30,000 nt of DNA, from assembly GCA_000320545.1 (NCBI GenBank), contig ADNK01002741.1, forward strand, positions 1 through 30,000. The letters run 5' to 3'. The position numbers were made by a program, and so were the translations under genes. The stretch comes from Bigelowiella natans CCMP2755. Its lineage: Eukaryota; Cercozoa; Chlorarachniophyceae. The notes beneath the pieces are model-generated. The model saw only the letters and a program-made list of their open reading frames with translations. It had not been told where the DNA came from and made no database searches. Positions 1-11,362 of this stretch are shown here, one piece after another. Positions within the stretch are counted from its first letter, which is position 1. Each line of letters begins with the position of its first letter.

Positions 1-895
1 TGATGATCGGCATCGAGACAACAACGTGGCGGTATAGTCTACATTGTCATTCGCAATATCGAGCTTCCTTATGCTCTGGTGTTGAGAATGATACTGGGAC
101 ACGTAGAGCACATCCTCCCCGCCATTTGGGTCATTCCCCGCCTTGACAGCGATGTCAAACAAATGGGAAAATCGCGCGACAGACAATTGCCCATCCTTCT
201 TGTCGCCGGTGTATCTCCCTGACAAGGCATTGCAGATGAGTAAGTGGGGGAGGGGAAGCACAACGGGGAAGCAAGCACAGCGCTGGCCAAGATTTAGGTT
301 TTGCAAAAATCGGAAAAGTACAAATATAATAGCCCTTGGAACACGCACAGTATACACCCGTCACATACATTTCGTCGGCGACTCTCTCATACAACCCTCC
401 TCATTCTATGTTCCCGCCTTCTCTCCCCGTCCTGCGTACAAACCAGAAACAAGCTCCTTCGTCCCCCTGAACGTGTCGATCCTCACTACCGCGGTAGACG
501 TGACGCCATACACAGCATACTTATCTACAGCTGGGTACAGAGCTGTTTTTAGCGCTTGTAAAAAGCTCGAGGTCTTGGTTTCGTATTTCAGTTGTGTATT
601 TCTCTCTCTGAGATGTCTGGGAAGGAAAGGACGAGGGGGGGGGAGGGAGTGTTAGTTATAGCAGTAGCAATAGTAGGAAGTCGCAGCATTCAGCAGCATT
701 GATGGAAGAAAAGGCATTTTGCTAGTATGATTGAGAAGATGTCTTGGCATTAAGCTACGAGAGGAGGATACCGATATGCAAAATTGAAGGAATACCCAGC
801 ACAAACACTCATGGAAACTTATAATACAAGGCGCGGGTACAAGTACACCCTATCATCTATATCATTTACACACACACATACACACACACACACAC

Positions 896-937
<42 letters not shown>

Positions 938-1209
938 ATATTAAACCTACCCGCTGTTTTCGGTTGGAGCTTTGACTGTTGGAGACTTGCTCCATCCCGT
1001 GTAGGTGGGAGCTGAAGTACCCGCCACGTTGAGCTGAAACAAGTTAGCCCCCTGACTGAAGTATATCTCCTTGGGGCTGCCTTGCGGATTTAGGCACAAC
1101 CCAAATGCGTTATCCAAACCACTTCTGACCGTGTACGCGATCATGCTGTCCATATCCATGCCGCGCAGCTTTCCTGCATTCGGGATTACGATATGTTGTA
1201 AGAATAGTG

Positions 1210-1256
<47 letters not shown>

Positions 1257-2210
1257 GCTTGTGCGGGTAGGTAGGGGCAACATGGAAGTGGTATACCGTT
1301 ATGGTACTGCTCGATAACATAGAGGGCTTTAGCGGCACTATCCCACTGGAGCTTATAAGGTTTCTTGAAGTTAGCTGTAGCGAAGGGACCATCCACTGAG
1401 GATTGCACATTCTCGTCGCCCCCAATAACGGTGACTTGGATTGCATCATTTGTTGGCGATGATAGCCATGTGCTCAAGTCTAGTCGGAAAACCTGACCTT
1501 CGTCCTTGGTGATTGTGTACCTGTCGTTTGATGGAGAGGTGGCAGGGGGGGGGGGCAGAGTGTGAGCGAAAAGTTTTGTCATGTCTTGACCAAATTGTGC
1601 CCAGCTTGTTACATTTGTTTGCAATGCGGAGGATTAGCATGATCACAAACATGGTCACGATCATCATCATGGTCGCATCAAGGGTCGCATCACAGGAAAG
1701 TCATTAAAGCAAGTGAGAGTGTTCCTTACAGATAGGACTGTTCGGGGTCAAATGCAACGTCCGATGGCTTTTGAATCGCCAGCGGGGTTTCTAGTGACAT
1801 CACTGTATTCGTCGTCAAGTTGACGACGCGCAGCACGTCATTGCCATTATCCGCAACGAACAAACGCCCACCTATAGGAAACAACCAAATGTGTTTTATT
1901 TAACGACTCTCTTAAATGCAGATAAAACAGAAAATAATCCTTTAAAAAATATATATATATATTCTACGGGGGTATTCCTCTCTAGTTTTTACCATAGTAT
2001 TGGAGGCCATACACGAAACTGAAGCGAGCGTCGTCTGCAGGTCCGTCAACCGCGGACCTAGTCAAATAATAAAGCGTAAAAATTCGAATCCAATATGCTT
2101 CATTTAATCAATGCCGGTATTATATATTTAACGTAAAGTATGTGCGTGCGTGCATTTCAGAGAGGGAGAGAGAGATGGGAGAGTGGGGGGTAACTATAAT
2201 ATGAATATAT

Positions 2211-2296
<86 letters not shown>

Positions 2297-2450
2297 CAAT
2301 CTGTTATTCTAACGTACCCCCTACTGCCCCCACCAGCAAGGGTTGTGACTTGATCGAGACCGAGACTCACCTGGCACGTGTATCGGCAGCTTAGAATACA
2401 TTAAGCGGTGTTCCACACAACATTTGAGCCAATGGCGGATATCCTCCAAA

Positions 2451-2496
<46 letters not shown>

Positions 2497-2502
2497 ACAT
2501 AC

Positions 2503-2546
<44 letters not shown>

Positions 2547-3054
2547 ATGTTTAATATTTATATACTACCTTTCTAATCTTGCTCGTCTCGCCAGCGTAGA
2601 TGATAAGATTAGAGGAATCGGTTGCATCCACGGATATTGAAAAGGGGGTTTCGAATCTGTGCGGCGCAAGGTGTGCAAGTAAGTACACTAATGTGAGAAG
2701 TTGTGCAAGTACACTAATGTGAGAAAGAAGTGAGAACATTCGATGGGAGAAGGCGCCACCTAAAGACAGGCGTCTCTATCTAGGAGAAACCACGAAAATT
2801 TTATGTGCATTTACTAGAGCATTCGAGGATGCATATGGAGGGGCTAGGTGTATGAAGAGGTGAGAGTCAAGTAGAAAACAACATCCGCTCAGGCAGGACA
2901 GCGAGAGAGAGGCTACGATGAGGTGAAAATGCACGGAAGAAGCCTACACGCACGATCAAGCATTTCTCCAGGAAAACTACTTCGCTTTTGTGAGAGAGCC
3001 ATCCCTTGAGCCCGTCCATGATCCAGCTACGACTTTGTAAGTTGGAATCTGCAA

Positions 3055-3090
<36 letters not shown>

Positions 3091-3184
3091 CATAGGCTCT
3101 TCCACTGAGTGCGCATGTTGCCATAGGAGAGCGAAATATAATATTATACATATGAAACCGCCGATTTAAGAGACATGGATTTTG

Positions 3185-3270
<86 letters not shown>

Positions 3271-3979
3271 TTTCATGTCCTCTCTATCTTCATCTTTCCT
3301 TTCTTCATAGATATTGTGGCCGAGAGGGTATCTACGAATTGGACTACCAAGCTCATTATCGTGTGGGCGCATGCTCCGAACACCTTCAGCTGCCCGTTTA
3401 CCTGATGCCGACGGCGGCAGAGGTGAAAGGGTCAAATCAAGATAAAGATGGTGCTGCATGATGACGCTGATGACGATGATGATGATGATGACGATGATGA
3501 TAATGAATGATGTGTGATGGCGAAGCTAGGTTTCGGATTCTTTACGGATGCTGGTGATGGTGTTAGTAGTGCTATGTTTGATCAATGTGAAAATATATAG
3601 AAATATAATATACATACATATCCGAGTTGAATGTATATGTCGATTTGTTCGATGGGTTTAATCGGTCGTTGATTTTACCACAACAGCGTCCAAGCCGCGA
3701 ATATGGCGCTTTCCTGTCTTGAGCTGGACTCTTGAAACAAACGGTCGGATTCTTGTCGCAGTTGGGGAATAGGAGCTTGTTGGAGCAAAAGTGCGGGGAG
3801 CATTTGTAGTCTAGGATATGTGATGAATCAGATATTATATAACACATATATTATGCACTCAATATACATATTCCATTCATGGGCTGAAGAGGGAGGGAGG
3901 GAGAGAGAGAGAGAGAGAGAGAGGAAAAATATAGGGGGGGGATATTGAAAAATATTATTTCCGTATATATACATGCATA

Positions 3980-4025
<46 letters not shown>

Positions 4026-5230
4026 CGGTATAAATAATATCCATTTTAAAATGTGCTCACCGGAGTTTGCGATGGGCTTCGTGTGCTTGTTGGCACTCTA
4101 GTCGGGGAAGCCGTAGGAGCCGTAGTAGGCATTGCTGTGGTAGGTGTGCTTGTTGGATTACAGGTCGAGGGAGATGACGTGCTTGGAGCTGCGGTGGGGG
4201 CCGCCGTTGGGGAGAGAGTTGGTAGAGATGTAGAAGGCGCATTAGAGGGAGAAGAGGTCGCGGGAGATGACGTAGTCGGGTTCATCGAGGGCACACGCGT
4301 TGGGCAGTAAGAAGGACTTACTGAAGTAGGTGTGCAAGAGGGAGAAGAAGTCGAGGGAGATGACGTGACCGGTGTCGTTGACGGCATTGCCGTTGGGGAG
4401 ATAGTAGGATTTGTCGTGGCAGGTGAGCTAGAGGGGGAAGAGGTGGAGGGAGACACCGTGCTCGGAGTCATCGACGGCATTGCCGTTGGGGAGATAGTAG
4501 GATTTGTCGTGGCAGGTGAGCTAGAGGGCGCGGAAGTGGAGGGAGACAACGAACTTGGACTCGTAGTTGGTGTCACCGTTGGGGAAAGAGAAGGTGTTGA
4601 TGTCGGCGCGCTAGAGGGGGTGGAAGTGGAGGGAGACAACGAACTTGGACTCGTAGTTGGTGTCACCGTTGGGGAAAGAGAAGGTGTTGATGTCGGCGCG
4701 CTAGAGGGGGTGAAAGTGGAGGGAGACAACGAACTTGGACTCGTAGTTGGTGTCACCGTTGGGGAAAGAGAAGGTGTTGATGTCGGCGCGCTAGAGGGGG
4801 TGGAAGTGGAGGGGGAATTTGTTCGTGGTGACACCGTGGGATCGAATGTCGGACCTGGGGTACATTCAAATAACATATATATCAGTTTATGCATTATAGA
4901 CAATACCGTGAATGGTATCCAAGGAATTCTCCCGCAATAACATCAATTCACTATCATTGACATTTCGTGCAAAAATATGATCAAAGGACTCTCCCCTCCT
5001 CCTTCTATCCCCTCCTTTCTCCACTCTTATTTATCCTCACCGAAAGTCTCGGGCGATAGAGATGGCTGGTGCGTTGGGAAAGTTGTTCCCGGCTGCGCGG
5101 TGCTAGGCGAATCAGTTGGACTTGCAGTCGGTTGGTTCGTCAGTGGTGATAACGAAGGAGTTGAAGTATTTGGCGATTGCGCATATACAACAGGGGCCGT
5201 GAGATATATCAACACCGTGAGCCTCACCAT
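1..5230 (-). CDS. Secreted PTxSP-stalk / NHL-repeat beta-propeller protein (partial, 3' end outside window)
   Basis: Thirteen exons read right to left: 5230-5041, 4854-4061, 3810-3679, 3401-3348, 3048-2981, 2656-2569, 2370-2318, 2057-1993, 1871-1730, 1520-1297, 1173-951, 565-444 and 218 to the left edge. All junctions are GT-AG and phase-compatible, giving about 790 codons without a stop. The start at 5230 gives a signal peptide (MVRLTVLIYLTAPVVYAQS); an in-frame ATG at 5269 is the alternative. Exons 1-3 encode a Pro/Thr/Ser stalk. Exons 4-13 encode NHL blades, for example VTTLAGGG, AVDGPADDARF, GRLFVADNGNDVLRVV, KLQWDSAAKALYVIEQYHNG and GEDVLYVSQYHSQHQSIRKL. The product is probably an extracellular or wall-associated binding protein; NHL propellers usually bind protein, glycan or RNA, and the ligand cannot be told here. 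The 565 acceptor is the weakest junction. Whether a membrane anchor follows lies outside the window. Confidence 0.85.
869..933. repeat. (CA)n followed by (TA)n in NHL-gene intron 11
   Basis: An interrupted CA tract at about 869-896 runs into a TA tract at about 898-933. The intron donor on the minus strand is at 950, so the repeat lies near the 5' end of the intron. Confidence 0.9.
1212..1252. repeat. (TA)n microsatellite in NHL-gene intron 10
   Basis: About 40 bp of alternating TA fill a third of the 123-bp intron 1296-1174. Confidence 0.95.
2211..2293. repeat. Two adjacent (TA)n tracts in NHL-gene intron 7
   Basis: TA runs at about 2211-2245 and 2252-2293 are separated by a few bases containing CACA. 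They lie inside the intron 2317-2058. Confidence 0.9.
2453..2543. repeat. (CT)n / (GT)n / (TA)n compound microsatellite in NHL-gene intron 6
   Basis: A CT run (about 2453-2488), a short GT run and a TA run (about 2507-2543) follow one another within the intron 2568-2371. Confidence 0.9.
2681..2725. repeat. Short 26-bp-period direct repeat in NHL-gene intron 5
   Basis: The 19-mer aagtacactaatgtgagaa occurs at 2681-2699 and 2707-2725. It is non-coding and has no obvious function. Confidence 0.85.
3189..3267. repeat. (TA)n microsatellite, about 78 bp, in NHL-gene intron 4
   Basis: This is the longest uninterrupted TA run in the window, between the exons ending at 3348 and starting at 3048. A second TA run at about 3058-3088 sits just upstream of the next acceptor (3049) in the same intron. 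Confidence 0.95.
3901..4022. repeat. (GA)n and (TA)n tracts in NHL-gene intron 2
   Basis: GA repeat at about 3901-3922 and TA repeat at about 3984-4022, both inside the intron 4060-3811. Confidence 0.9.
4061..4854 (-). repeat. Tandem repeats encoding the Pro/Thr/Ser stalk (exon 2 of the NHL gene)
   Basis: Within the coding exon three almost identical 90-bp units lie at about 4531-4620, 4621-4710 and 4711-4800; two of them differ visibly only at one base (tggaa versus tgaaa). Each encodes 30 residues of the type SPTVTPTTSPSS / STPSSAPTSTPS. A second family with a 93-bp period covers about 4400-4530 (SPATTNPTISPTAMPS type). Both periods are multiples of three, so copy-number change keeps the frame. 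Such stalks are typically heavily O-glycosylated and extended. The open plus-strand frames opposite them (Val/Gly/Glu-rich) are shadows of the repeat. Confidence 0.9.
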
Positions 5231-5269
5231 TAGAACCCACCCGGTATCATCAACCCCCTGACACCCCAT

Positions 5270-6724
5270 TGCTGTGCGCTTATTTGGATGGAGCCAAGGC
5301 AGAGCGAATGTGGAGGGGGGCGACAATAAGTAACTGGTACCGGGGTTTGTCGCACCTAAAAATCCCCTTTGATCTAGGGAAATGAAATGTGGCAGTTACG
5401 AAAAGTTAACAAATTCATTTTTGATGTGGGAAATATTCTTCAGAAATTCATTTTTCTTATGTCGGAGGGCGAAAAACGCATTGCATTTATTACAATTTTG
5501 TCGCTTCATGAAAGTAACGAGATGACGAGCGACATGCTACATGTGATCATGCGTGATGACGAGCGACATGCTACATGTGATCATGCGTGGCGTAACTTCT
5601 CAGCCCATGGAACAGTTTGAATTCCATGATGGAACGGAGGAGTGGCTACAATGCCATTCTTGATTCCTTTTGGTTTCACTAGATGGTCCTCACTAAAGTT
5701 AGTTCGAGGCACTGCGTTTCGTACACTGCAAATGTCTTGTCACATTTTGGAAATGTAGTTCTTTATCATTGTTCATTGTTCATTGAATTCCTCCATGCAC
5801 TGCAAGTGTCTTGCCACACCATGGCACATCTGCCTCCTTTCTTCCATGTCTGCCCTCTCATGCTGCGACGCCAATTCAGTTCAAAGCGTAAATCATCTCT
5901 TTCAACACTGTTCTCACCTTCACGATCCGAGAAGCAGTCTCTTGTCCAGTGTGAGCATGGCTTTGGCGCATGCCAGCATGGTTCATCTGCACAAAACTCC
6001 TTCATTTTTGGCTTTTGGCATTGACTCCTCTGGTCCCCATGCTGGCATGCTCTAGCCTCTTCTAGCCGTGCCAGAGCTAGAGTGTTCCTCTAGTTCTGTC
6101 AGGTGTTTTTGGGTTGCCGGCCTTCCTAGCTTCCTCTGTGTTCTGCATTTTTCCTCCTTCCTTGGGATCGCGCAGTGCATCAATCTAGTTGTGCAGCGAG
6201 CGGCCTTCTAGCCTTTCTAGCTTTCTAGCTTTAGCTTCAATTTGTTGTTCGCCACGATGCGAGAAACAGTGAGAAAGCTAGAAAGCATCCAATCGCGATG
6301 CACGCCGCCCGGCACACGGCACGTGCTAGCGTGGCGCATGCCATGTGTGTCTCGTGCTCATCTCTAGTTAGATTGCGCATCAAAAGGTGCAGTCGCTGTC
6401 CATAGCTGTGATGAAGCTACATGCACGGGCGCGCAACAGCGTTACATCTGACATGGCAAAATGTTCGCATTGCAGAATTGTACGATGCAAACTTTTTGCC
6501 ATTTCTATAGCTAGGTCGAGCTCGTATTTCGAACGTGTCACGCCAGCATGGACTACGATATACAACAGTGATTTCCATGCAACAAATCGAGCGGCAGCGC
6601 AGGCTCGATTGTACAATGGTTTACGTAGGTGCGAGATGTAATCATTTTAACTCTACAGAATACATTCACAAATCACACCGTAGGTTCCATATTTATATTC
6701 GTTCATTCTGTCTTGAAAGCAAGT
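5270..6724. other. Intergenic region between the NHL-gene 5' end and the POLA2 3' end
   Basis: Both flanking genes are on the minus strand, so the left part should carry the NHL-gene promoter and the right part the POLA2 3' UTR and terminator. I see no exon with homology. Features are a two-copy 34-bp tandem repeat (5521-5588), a near-repeat of the type cactgcaaatgtcttg at about 5723 and 5798 (the second copy has g for the third a of the aaa run), and a stretch rich in CTAGC/GCATGC words at about 6030-6330. Open frames in this stretch have no recognisable domains. Confidence 0.6.
5521..5588. repeat. Perfect 2 x 34-bp tandem repeat
   Basis: The unit beginning gatgacgagcgacatgctac is present twice, at 5521-5554 and 5555-5588, in intergenic DNA. 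Confidence 0.95.
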
Positions 6725-7985
6725 TTAGATCTTCACGACATCAACGCGAATGCGGTCTTGTGTCTTACGGTCGAATTCATCCCCTTCAACTTGTTCCTAA
6801 TAATAGGAAAATTGATTTTTTTGTTGGTCCAACTAATCAAAATTTCAAAGCTGCTGTTTCCTTCGCTTAAAGTTGTAGTTGTATATTATAACCAGTATCT
6901 TCATATAAGTAGTAAGTTCGTTTTTGGAACTTTTGGATTATGCGAGATACCTTCAAATCATGGAGAGTCACCATTGCGTACGTGCCTCCCGACGGGCCTT
7001 TGCAGCAAAAAGTTTCATTCAGTTTATCTATCTTGTGGTTTTGCAGTGATTGTATGCCTGCTGATCACTTCACCCTTTCCTCCCCCTCACTTAACAATGC
7101 TCAGTATGCAACATAAGATCTGGCGTGTAAACCTTTTGCTAGCTTGCCAGGATTCACGCATACTGTATTCTGAAAATAATGGATGTAGTTTTAGTTTATT
7201 TTTTGAAATATTATGAGCTTAGGCTAATAAATGGTACTCCGCTCTAGTAGAAGGATGTATTGTTCCGCATCAACTTGGAAACTCTATTGCTAGTGCGATA
7301 GCTTTATTCGGTTGCTCAGAGGTAAGCACGTGAACAGCCATTCATGTATGCATGCAAGCCGCACCCCATCGGTAGATTTATTTGCGAAGTAGTTTAAGTC
7401 TCCCGGGGTGATAAGGAGATCCGGCTGCACATTCATTCTCATCCTCATCGCGTGAGTGTGATCTAGAGGCGTCTTCTTCTCCGCAGGATAGAGAGGGTAA
7501 AAACTGCAACGAAAGGTCCAAAGGAAGAGGCAGTACACCAAAATTAGAATGAGCATTGCCACGCGTTGAAAGAATGTGTTAAATCGATTAATCAACGCAC
7601 TTTCTTTGAGAGATCAGGTGAGATGCGAGACGTGTTAATCTATTTGACTTTTCCCCAGGCCCACGCCTAAAGAAAACACATTTTAAGTCAATCAACATAC
7701 AGGTGGGGGGCAATAGGATGAGACATCGAACGGAAGAACTCCCATCCTTATTTCAATGTTTAACATGACGACCGGCTGATCTCTTGTTTGCTCATATGCT
7801 TGATGACATCCACGTTTGATATTCTAAAACGTAGGGGAACCCAAGTATCCAACCAACAACATGTGAGTCAGACCATACTTTTCCCGTTATCAGTCGATCA
7901 GTCGTTCAGTCGCAATGCAGAGGGGAAATGCCCGAACGAGATTGACGAATATGTATGGCGCCGTAATCGAGCTGGTATAGACCAC

Positions 7986-8039
<54 letters not shown>

Positions 8040-10886
8040 CAATATGTATACCCGATCGTAATGTCATTCACTTTGAACATGGCAGGGTTGGGAAGAAAAT
8101 CGATGTTCTGTCAAACATTAGAACGAGGAGATTTATTACTTCGAGCAAGGATAGTATGCCATTCAAACAGGTGATGTATGTGTGTGTGTTTCTTCTCTCA
8201 GTTTATTGAGTCAATACATGTGCTTCCAAGGTAGGGTTCGGGGGCTGCGGGTACACAACGTGCTCATGTGCATCTAGAGAATACGGTAGAGAACAAACGT
8301 ATTAGAGCTGCTGCAATTCGGCGGGGGCGGGGCGATGCAAATGAAAGGAAGATATACGCACATACGGAAAGTGTTGCACGCACCATTTGGACTTGGGATA
8401 ATGAGTGCGTGAGTTGTCGAGCCTCGAAGTTTGTGTGCCACGGTGTTTATCACCGCCTATATATGAATACATTGGAATCAGCTACGAGGAAATCGATGAT
8501 GCGGGCATAACAGCAGTGCACCTTGTACTGATCTTCGTAAGTTTGGCGCATCTCTCCAAGGAACACCTTCCTGTGTAGTGAAGGTACGAATGGCCCCGCC
8601 TACAATGTGTGTTGAACGCACGATAATGTATGTGTATCAAGCATGTTTTAGTTTTATGCTTCGCAACTTTTGATGGATCTCGTATCATGCAATGTTATAT
8701 GTGCTTGGACGCGATTTATTACCATGATGAGCACATCGGGTCTTCTTTGCTCGACGGCGTCCATCAACGCAGTCAACGGCCAGTAACGCAAGTTGTCGCT
8801 AGTGGTGAAAGGCCCTGCCGAACGAGTATAGAAAGATTGGAAATGTTCCGTCAGGCTTCGTTGAAATACAACGCGTCTGACATGAGACAACTCACCGACT
8901 GCAACCATGACCGAAGTGGGTCTTGTCTGTAAGCTCTTCTTCTCTTGCAAGAACTTTTGCAGCGGATACTTTGGAGATGGAGAGAACGAAGGCTGCGCGC
9001 ACAAATTATTGATGTAAGTTATGTTTTGCGGCGTAGTTACTGCGTTGTTACTTTTTTAAGGCCACTCACCACGAACACTCTTTTTGCAATGAAGCAATGG
9101 CCAGATGGGTTTATCCCCTCAAAGGCGACCACCTACGATTACAAGATATTCATAAACTCTTCAGTGATTCTTTGAGGTCGCGCTGATTTTTCCACGCACC
9201 TGTCCAGGGAACAGGGCGTAGGACTGTAGCTGCGACACATCGAGTTTGATATGATTTCCAGCCGAGATAACCTTGAATATGCACGGTATGATGAGATACT
9301 TTTTTCGCATTTCAATCCAGCCGGCGTGCAGCAATGATGCATGCCAGTTTATATTACCCGATCCCCTTCCAAAATGAGCGACTTGGAGTTGAGGGAACCT
9401 GGTAAAAGAGCCATGTTTGAGTTGTTCTTATAAATCTGATCGCAAGATAGCGCTTACCTTCCGTGGCTTCGTTAATTATGCGTCCACAAATGAACGACGT
9501 TTTCTTTCGATATTAAAGAAAATTGTAAGATATAGTTTATTTTCGCATCGTTTGAGAGGATGAATTTGGTGTAGCAAAATTAAACCTGCGCTGGGAAGTT
9601 CACTGGCGAGAACTCAAAATCCTCCAAATCCTTATACTCCGGAAGCAATGCGATCTGTTCTTCTAGTTTCCGCATCAGGAACGCAGTCATGGCGTTAAGG
9701 TCTAACAAAAACATTTAGATGGACAGCTTCATCACAACTTATACAATTTGAGATTTAGACATGGACATGTGGAATCGCTTCTTGTATGGTTTATTGCAGC
9801 AAAGCTTACTTTCGCTGACTTCCTCCATCTCCATGAACATATATCGGAATTTCTCGTTTTTGGATGACAATTTCCAACTCTCTAGAAGATCAATAGACAC
9901 GCTTACAGTCTGCTTCACTCCGTTTGTGGCCGGGACAAGAGATGAATTGTAGGTAACGACGGTTTTGCCAGGATCTTTACGATTTTGCCAGGATGACGAG
10001 GGCGGCGACGCGAGTATGCTAATTAAATTAAGGGTAAGCTTGTGCAATGGGGTCACACTTTTTTAGAAATACCCCGGTGATTCGAAAGATGGTCCATAAA
10101 CTTTCCTCCTCTTATTGTTTTCTTTGATAGGAGTGAGGTAGCTATCCTCAGGTTCCGCCTGCACAAACATTTCCCTAAACATCTTCGTTTGAATAATTGC
10201 ATCTACCACCAGCATACCTTGACGCTTAATGCTTGTGACAGAGCGTCCATCTTAGCGAGGCCTTCTACATCCATGAAATTTTGTGGCGCTGTTGGCTTTC
10301 TCATAGGCGTCTTTGAGGTCGACATTTTCTTGCGACCATACTTTCTCTGGCGTGCCTCAAACTTTTCTCGAGCTTTACGTTCAATTGCTTCGAGATCCTT
10401 GAAAGATAAGACCATACCACCTCCTGCCCCAGCACTCATTTTCTTTGTCACCATTTCCGCCTCACATTTGATTACGAACGAGTCGGCAGATAACTCGTAT
10501 TTATTGCAAATATCCACACCTACGGCGAAGAAGAATTCTTTCATAATTGGACTATTCGACGGCATAATTTTAAAAAGACAGCAATACATCTCTCCATCAG
10601 ATACTATCTAACTCTATTGGGTCCGCATAGCCGGGACAATATATATCCTCAAGCTCGGAGAAACCACAAGCATTTTTACATCATTTGGAGAATTTAAGAA
10701 CTTAAAGGCCGATATGTTACTTCATTTTTCTAATTTCACACTGAGACCTTAGCTCCGGGTGTGAAAGAATGAAAACGATGGAAAATAAGAGGGGGGGTGC
10801 TTACATCGGCTAGCGATCTTTCTATCAGGCTCGGGAAGGTCGTATGCCTCGAAGGCCTCGAAGATGTCACCCACGTTGGCGCTCAT
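6725..10886 (-). CDS. POLA2: DNA polymerase alpha subunit B (primase-polymerase alpha accessory subunit)
   Basis: Twenty-one exons: 10886-10805, 10603-10218, 10158-10073, 10018-9810, 9701-9586, 9503-9458, 9398-9358, 9271-9200, 9132-9070, 8992-8896, 8814-8723, 8599-8522, 8456-8384, 8273-8218, 8107-8052, 7823-7773 (or -7770), 7666-7601, 7503-7365, 7169-7133, 6997-6951 and 6796-6725. The 1965-nt CDS encodes 654 residues (human protein about 600). The start MSANVGDIFEAFEAYDLP resembles the family N terminus. A small helical N domain (ELSADSFVIKCEAE) and a Ser/Thr linker precede the OB fold (SLNSKSLILEGDR, YALFPGQ, VVAFEGINPSG) and the inactive phosphoesterase domain (PFTTSDNLRYWPL, RRPDVLIM, HEHVVYPQPPNP, NFYPLYP, QPDLLITPGDLNYF, VCVNPGKLAKG, SGGTYA), ending VDVVKI. 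The protein scaffolds the polymerase alpha-primase complex in the nucleus. The only doubtful junction is the donor at 7773/7770. Confidence 0.95.
7994..8034. repeat. (GA)n microsatellite in POLA2 intron 15
   Basis: About 40 bp of GA lie immediately downstream (in transcript sense) of the donor at 8051. On the transcribed strand this is a (CT)n run within the intron 8051-7824. Confidence 0.95.
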
Positions 10887-11362
10887 TCTTGTGAAGTCTT
10901 GCACCGACTGCTCGAGTAGCAACAAATCAACAGCAAAGATTGTCAAATTGAATGGTAAAATAAATTTGCGTCAAGATATTGAACGTGATTCTTTCAAAAT
11001 AGGACGGTATTTCTTAATTTTTTTTGTCAAGATCCTCTTCAGATACAGACGCGATTCGCGCCGTCCACATGAAAATATCTCGAATGCAGGGCAATAAGAT
11101 AGTATTATTTTGGGAAACGTTGTCGTAAGATGATGTGTAACGTCGTACCCCAAAAAATCATCATTGACCATCCCACAATTGCGCGAAGCTCTTCTGATTT
11201 AGAGGGAACGCGGCAAAATTTCTGGGAGAACCTTCACTGTAAAGAGCGACAACGCAAATTTGAAGTCGTTCATCATAAATATCACCTATTATTACGAAAT
11301 GTCATTATTTAATTTGCTTCTTCAGATTTGAATTACAGATTTGAACAGCGAACAGCAGAACA
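10887..11362. promoter_or_regulatory. Shared divergent upstream region of POLA2 and the 2OG dioxygenase
   Basis: The two start codons point away from each other and lie 476 bp apart, so this segment must hold both promoters and both 5' UTRs unless further non-coding exons exist. It is AT-rich. I could not pick out a TATA box or initiator with confidence. Open frames here (for example minus 11171-10971) show no domain. Confidence 0.55.

Noticed and set aside
4332-4940. Plus-strand open frame of about 200 codons rich in Val, Gly and Glu
   Set aside because: It is the antisense of the in-frame Pro/Thr/Ser repeat, which keeps the opposite strand open. The minus strand has the signal peptide and the joining exons.
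6629-7216. Plus-strand open frame of 195 codons with hydrophobic stretches
   Set aside because: It overlaps the last three POLA2 exons on the other strand, which match the family closely. It has no domain of its own.
7503-7600. Hydrophobic, membrane-like insert (LILILVYCLFLW) in POLA2
   Set aside because: The frame is open by chance. A donor at 7600 and acceptor at 7504 remove it and restore the conserved SQR-NFYPLYP junction in phase.
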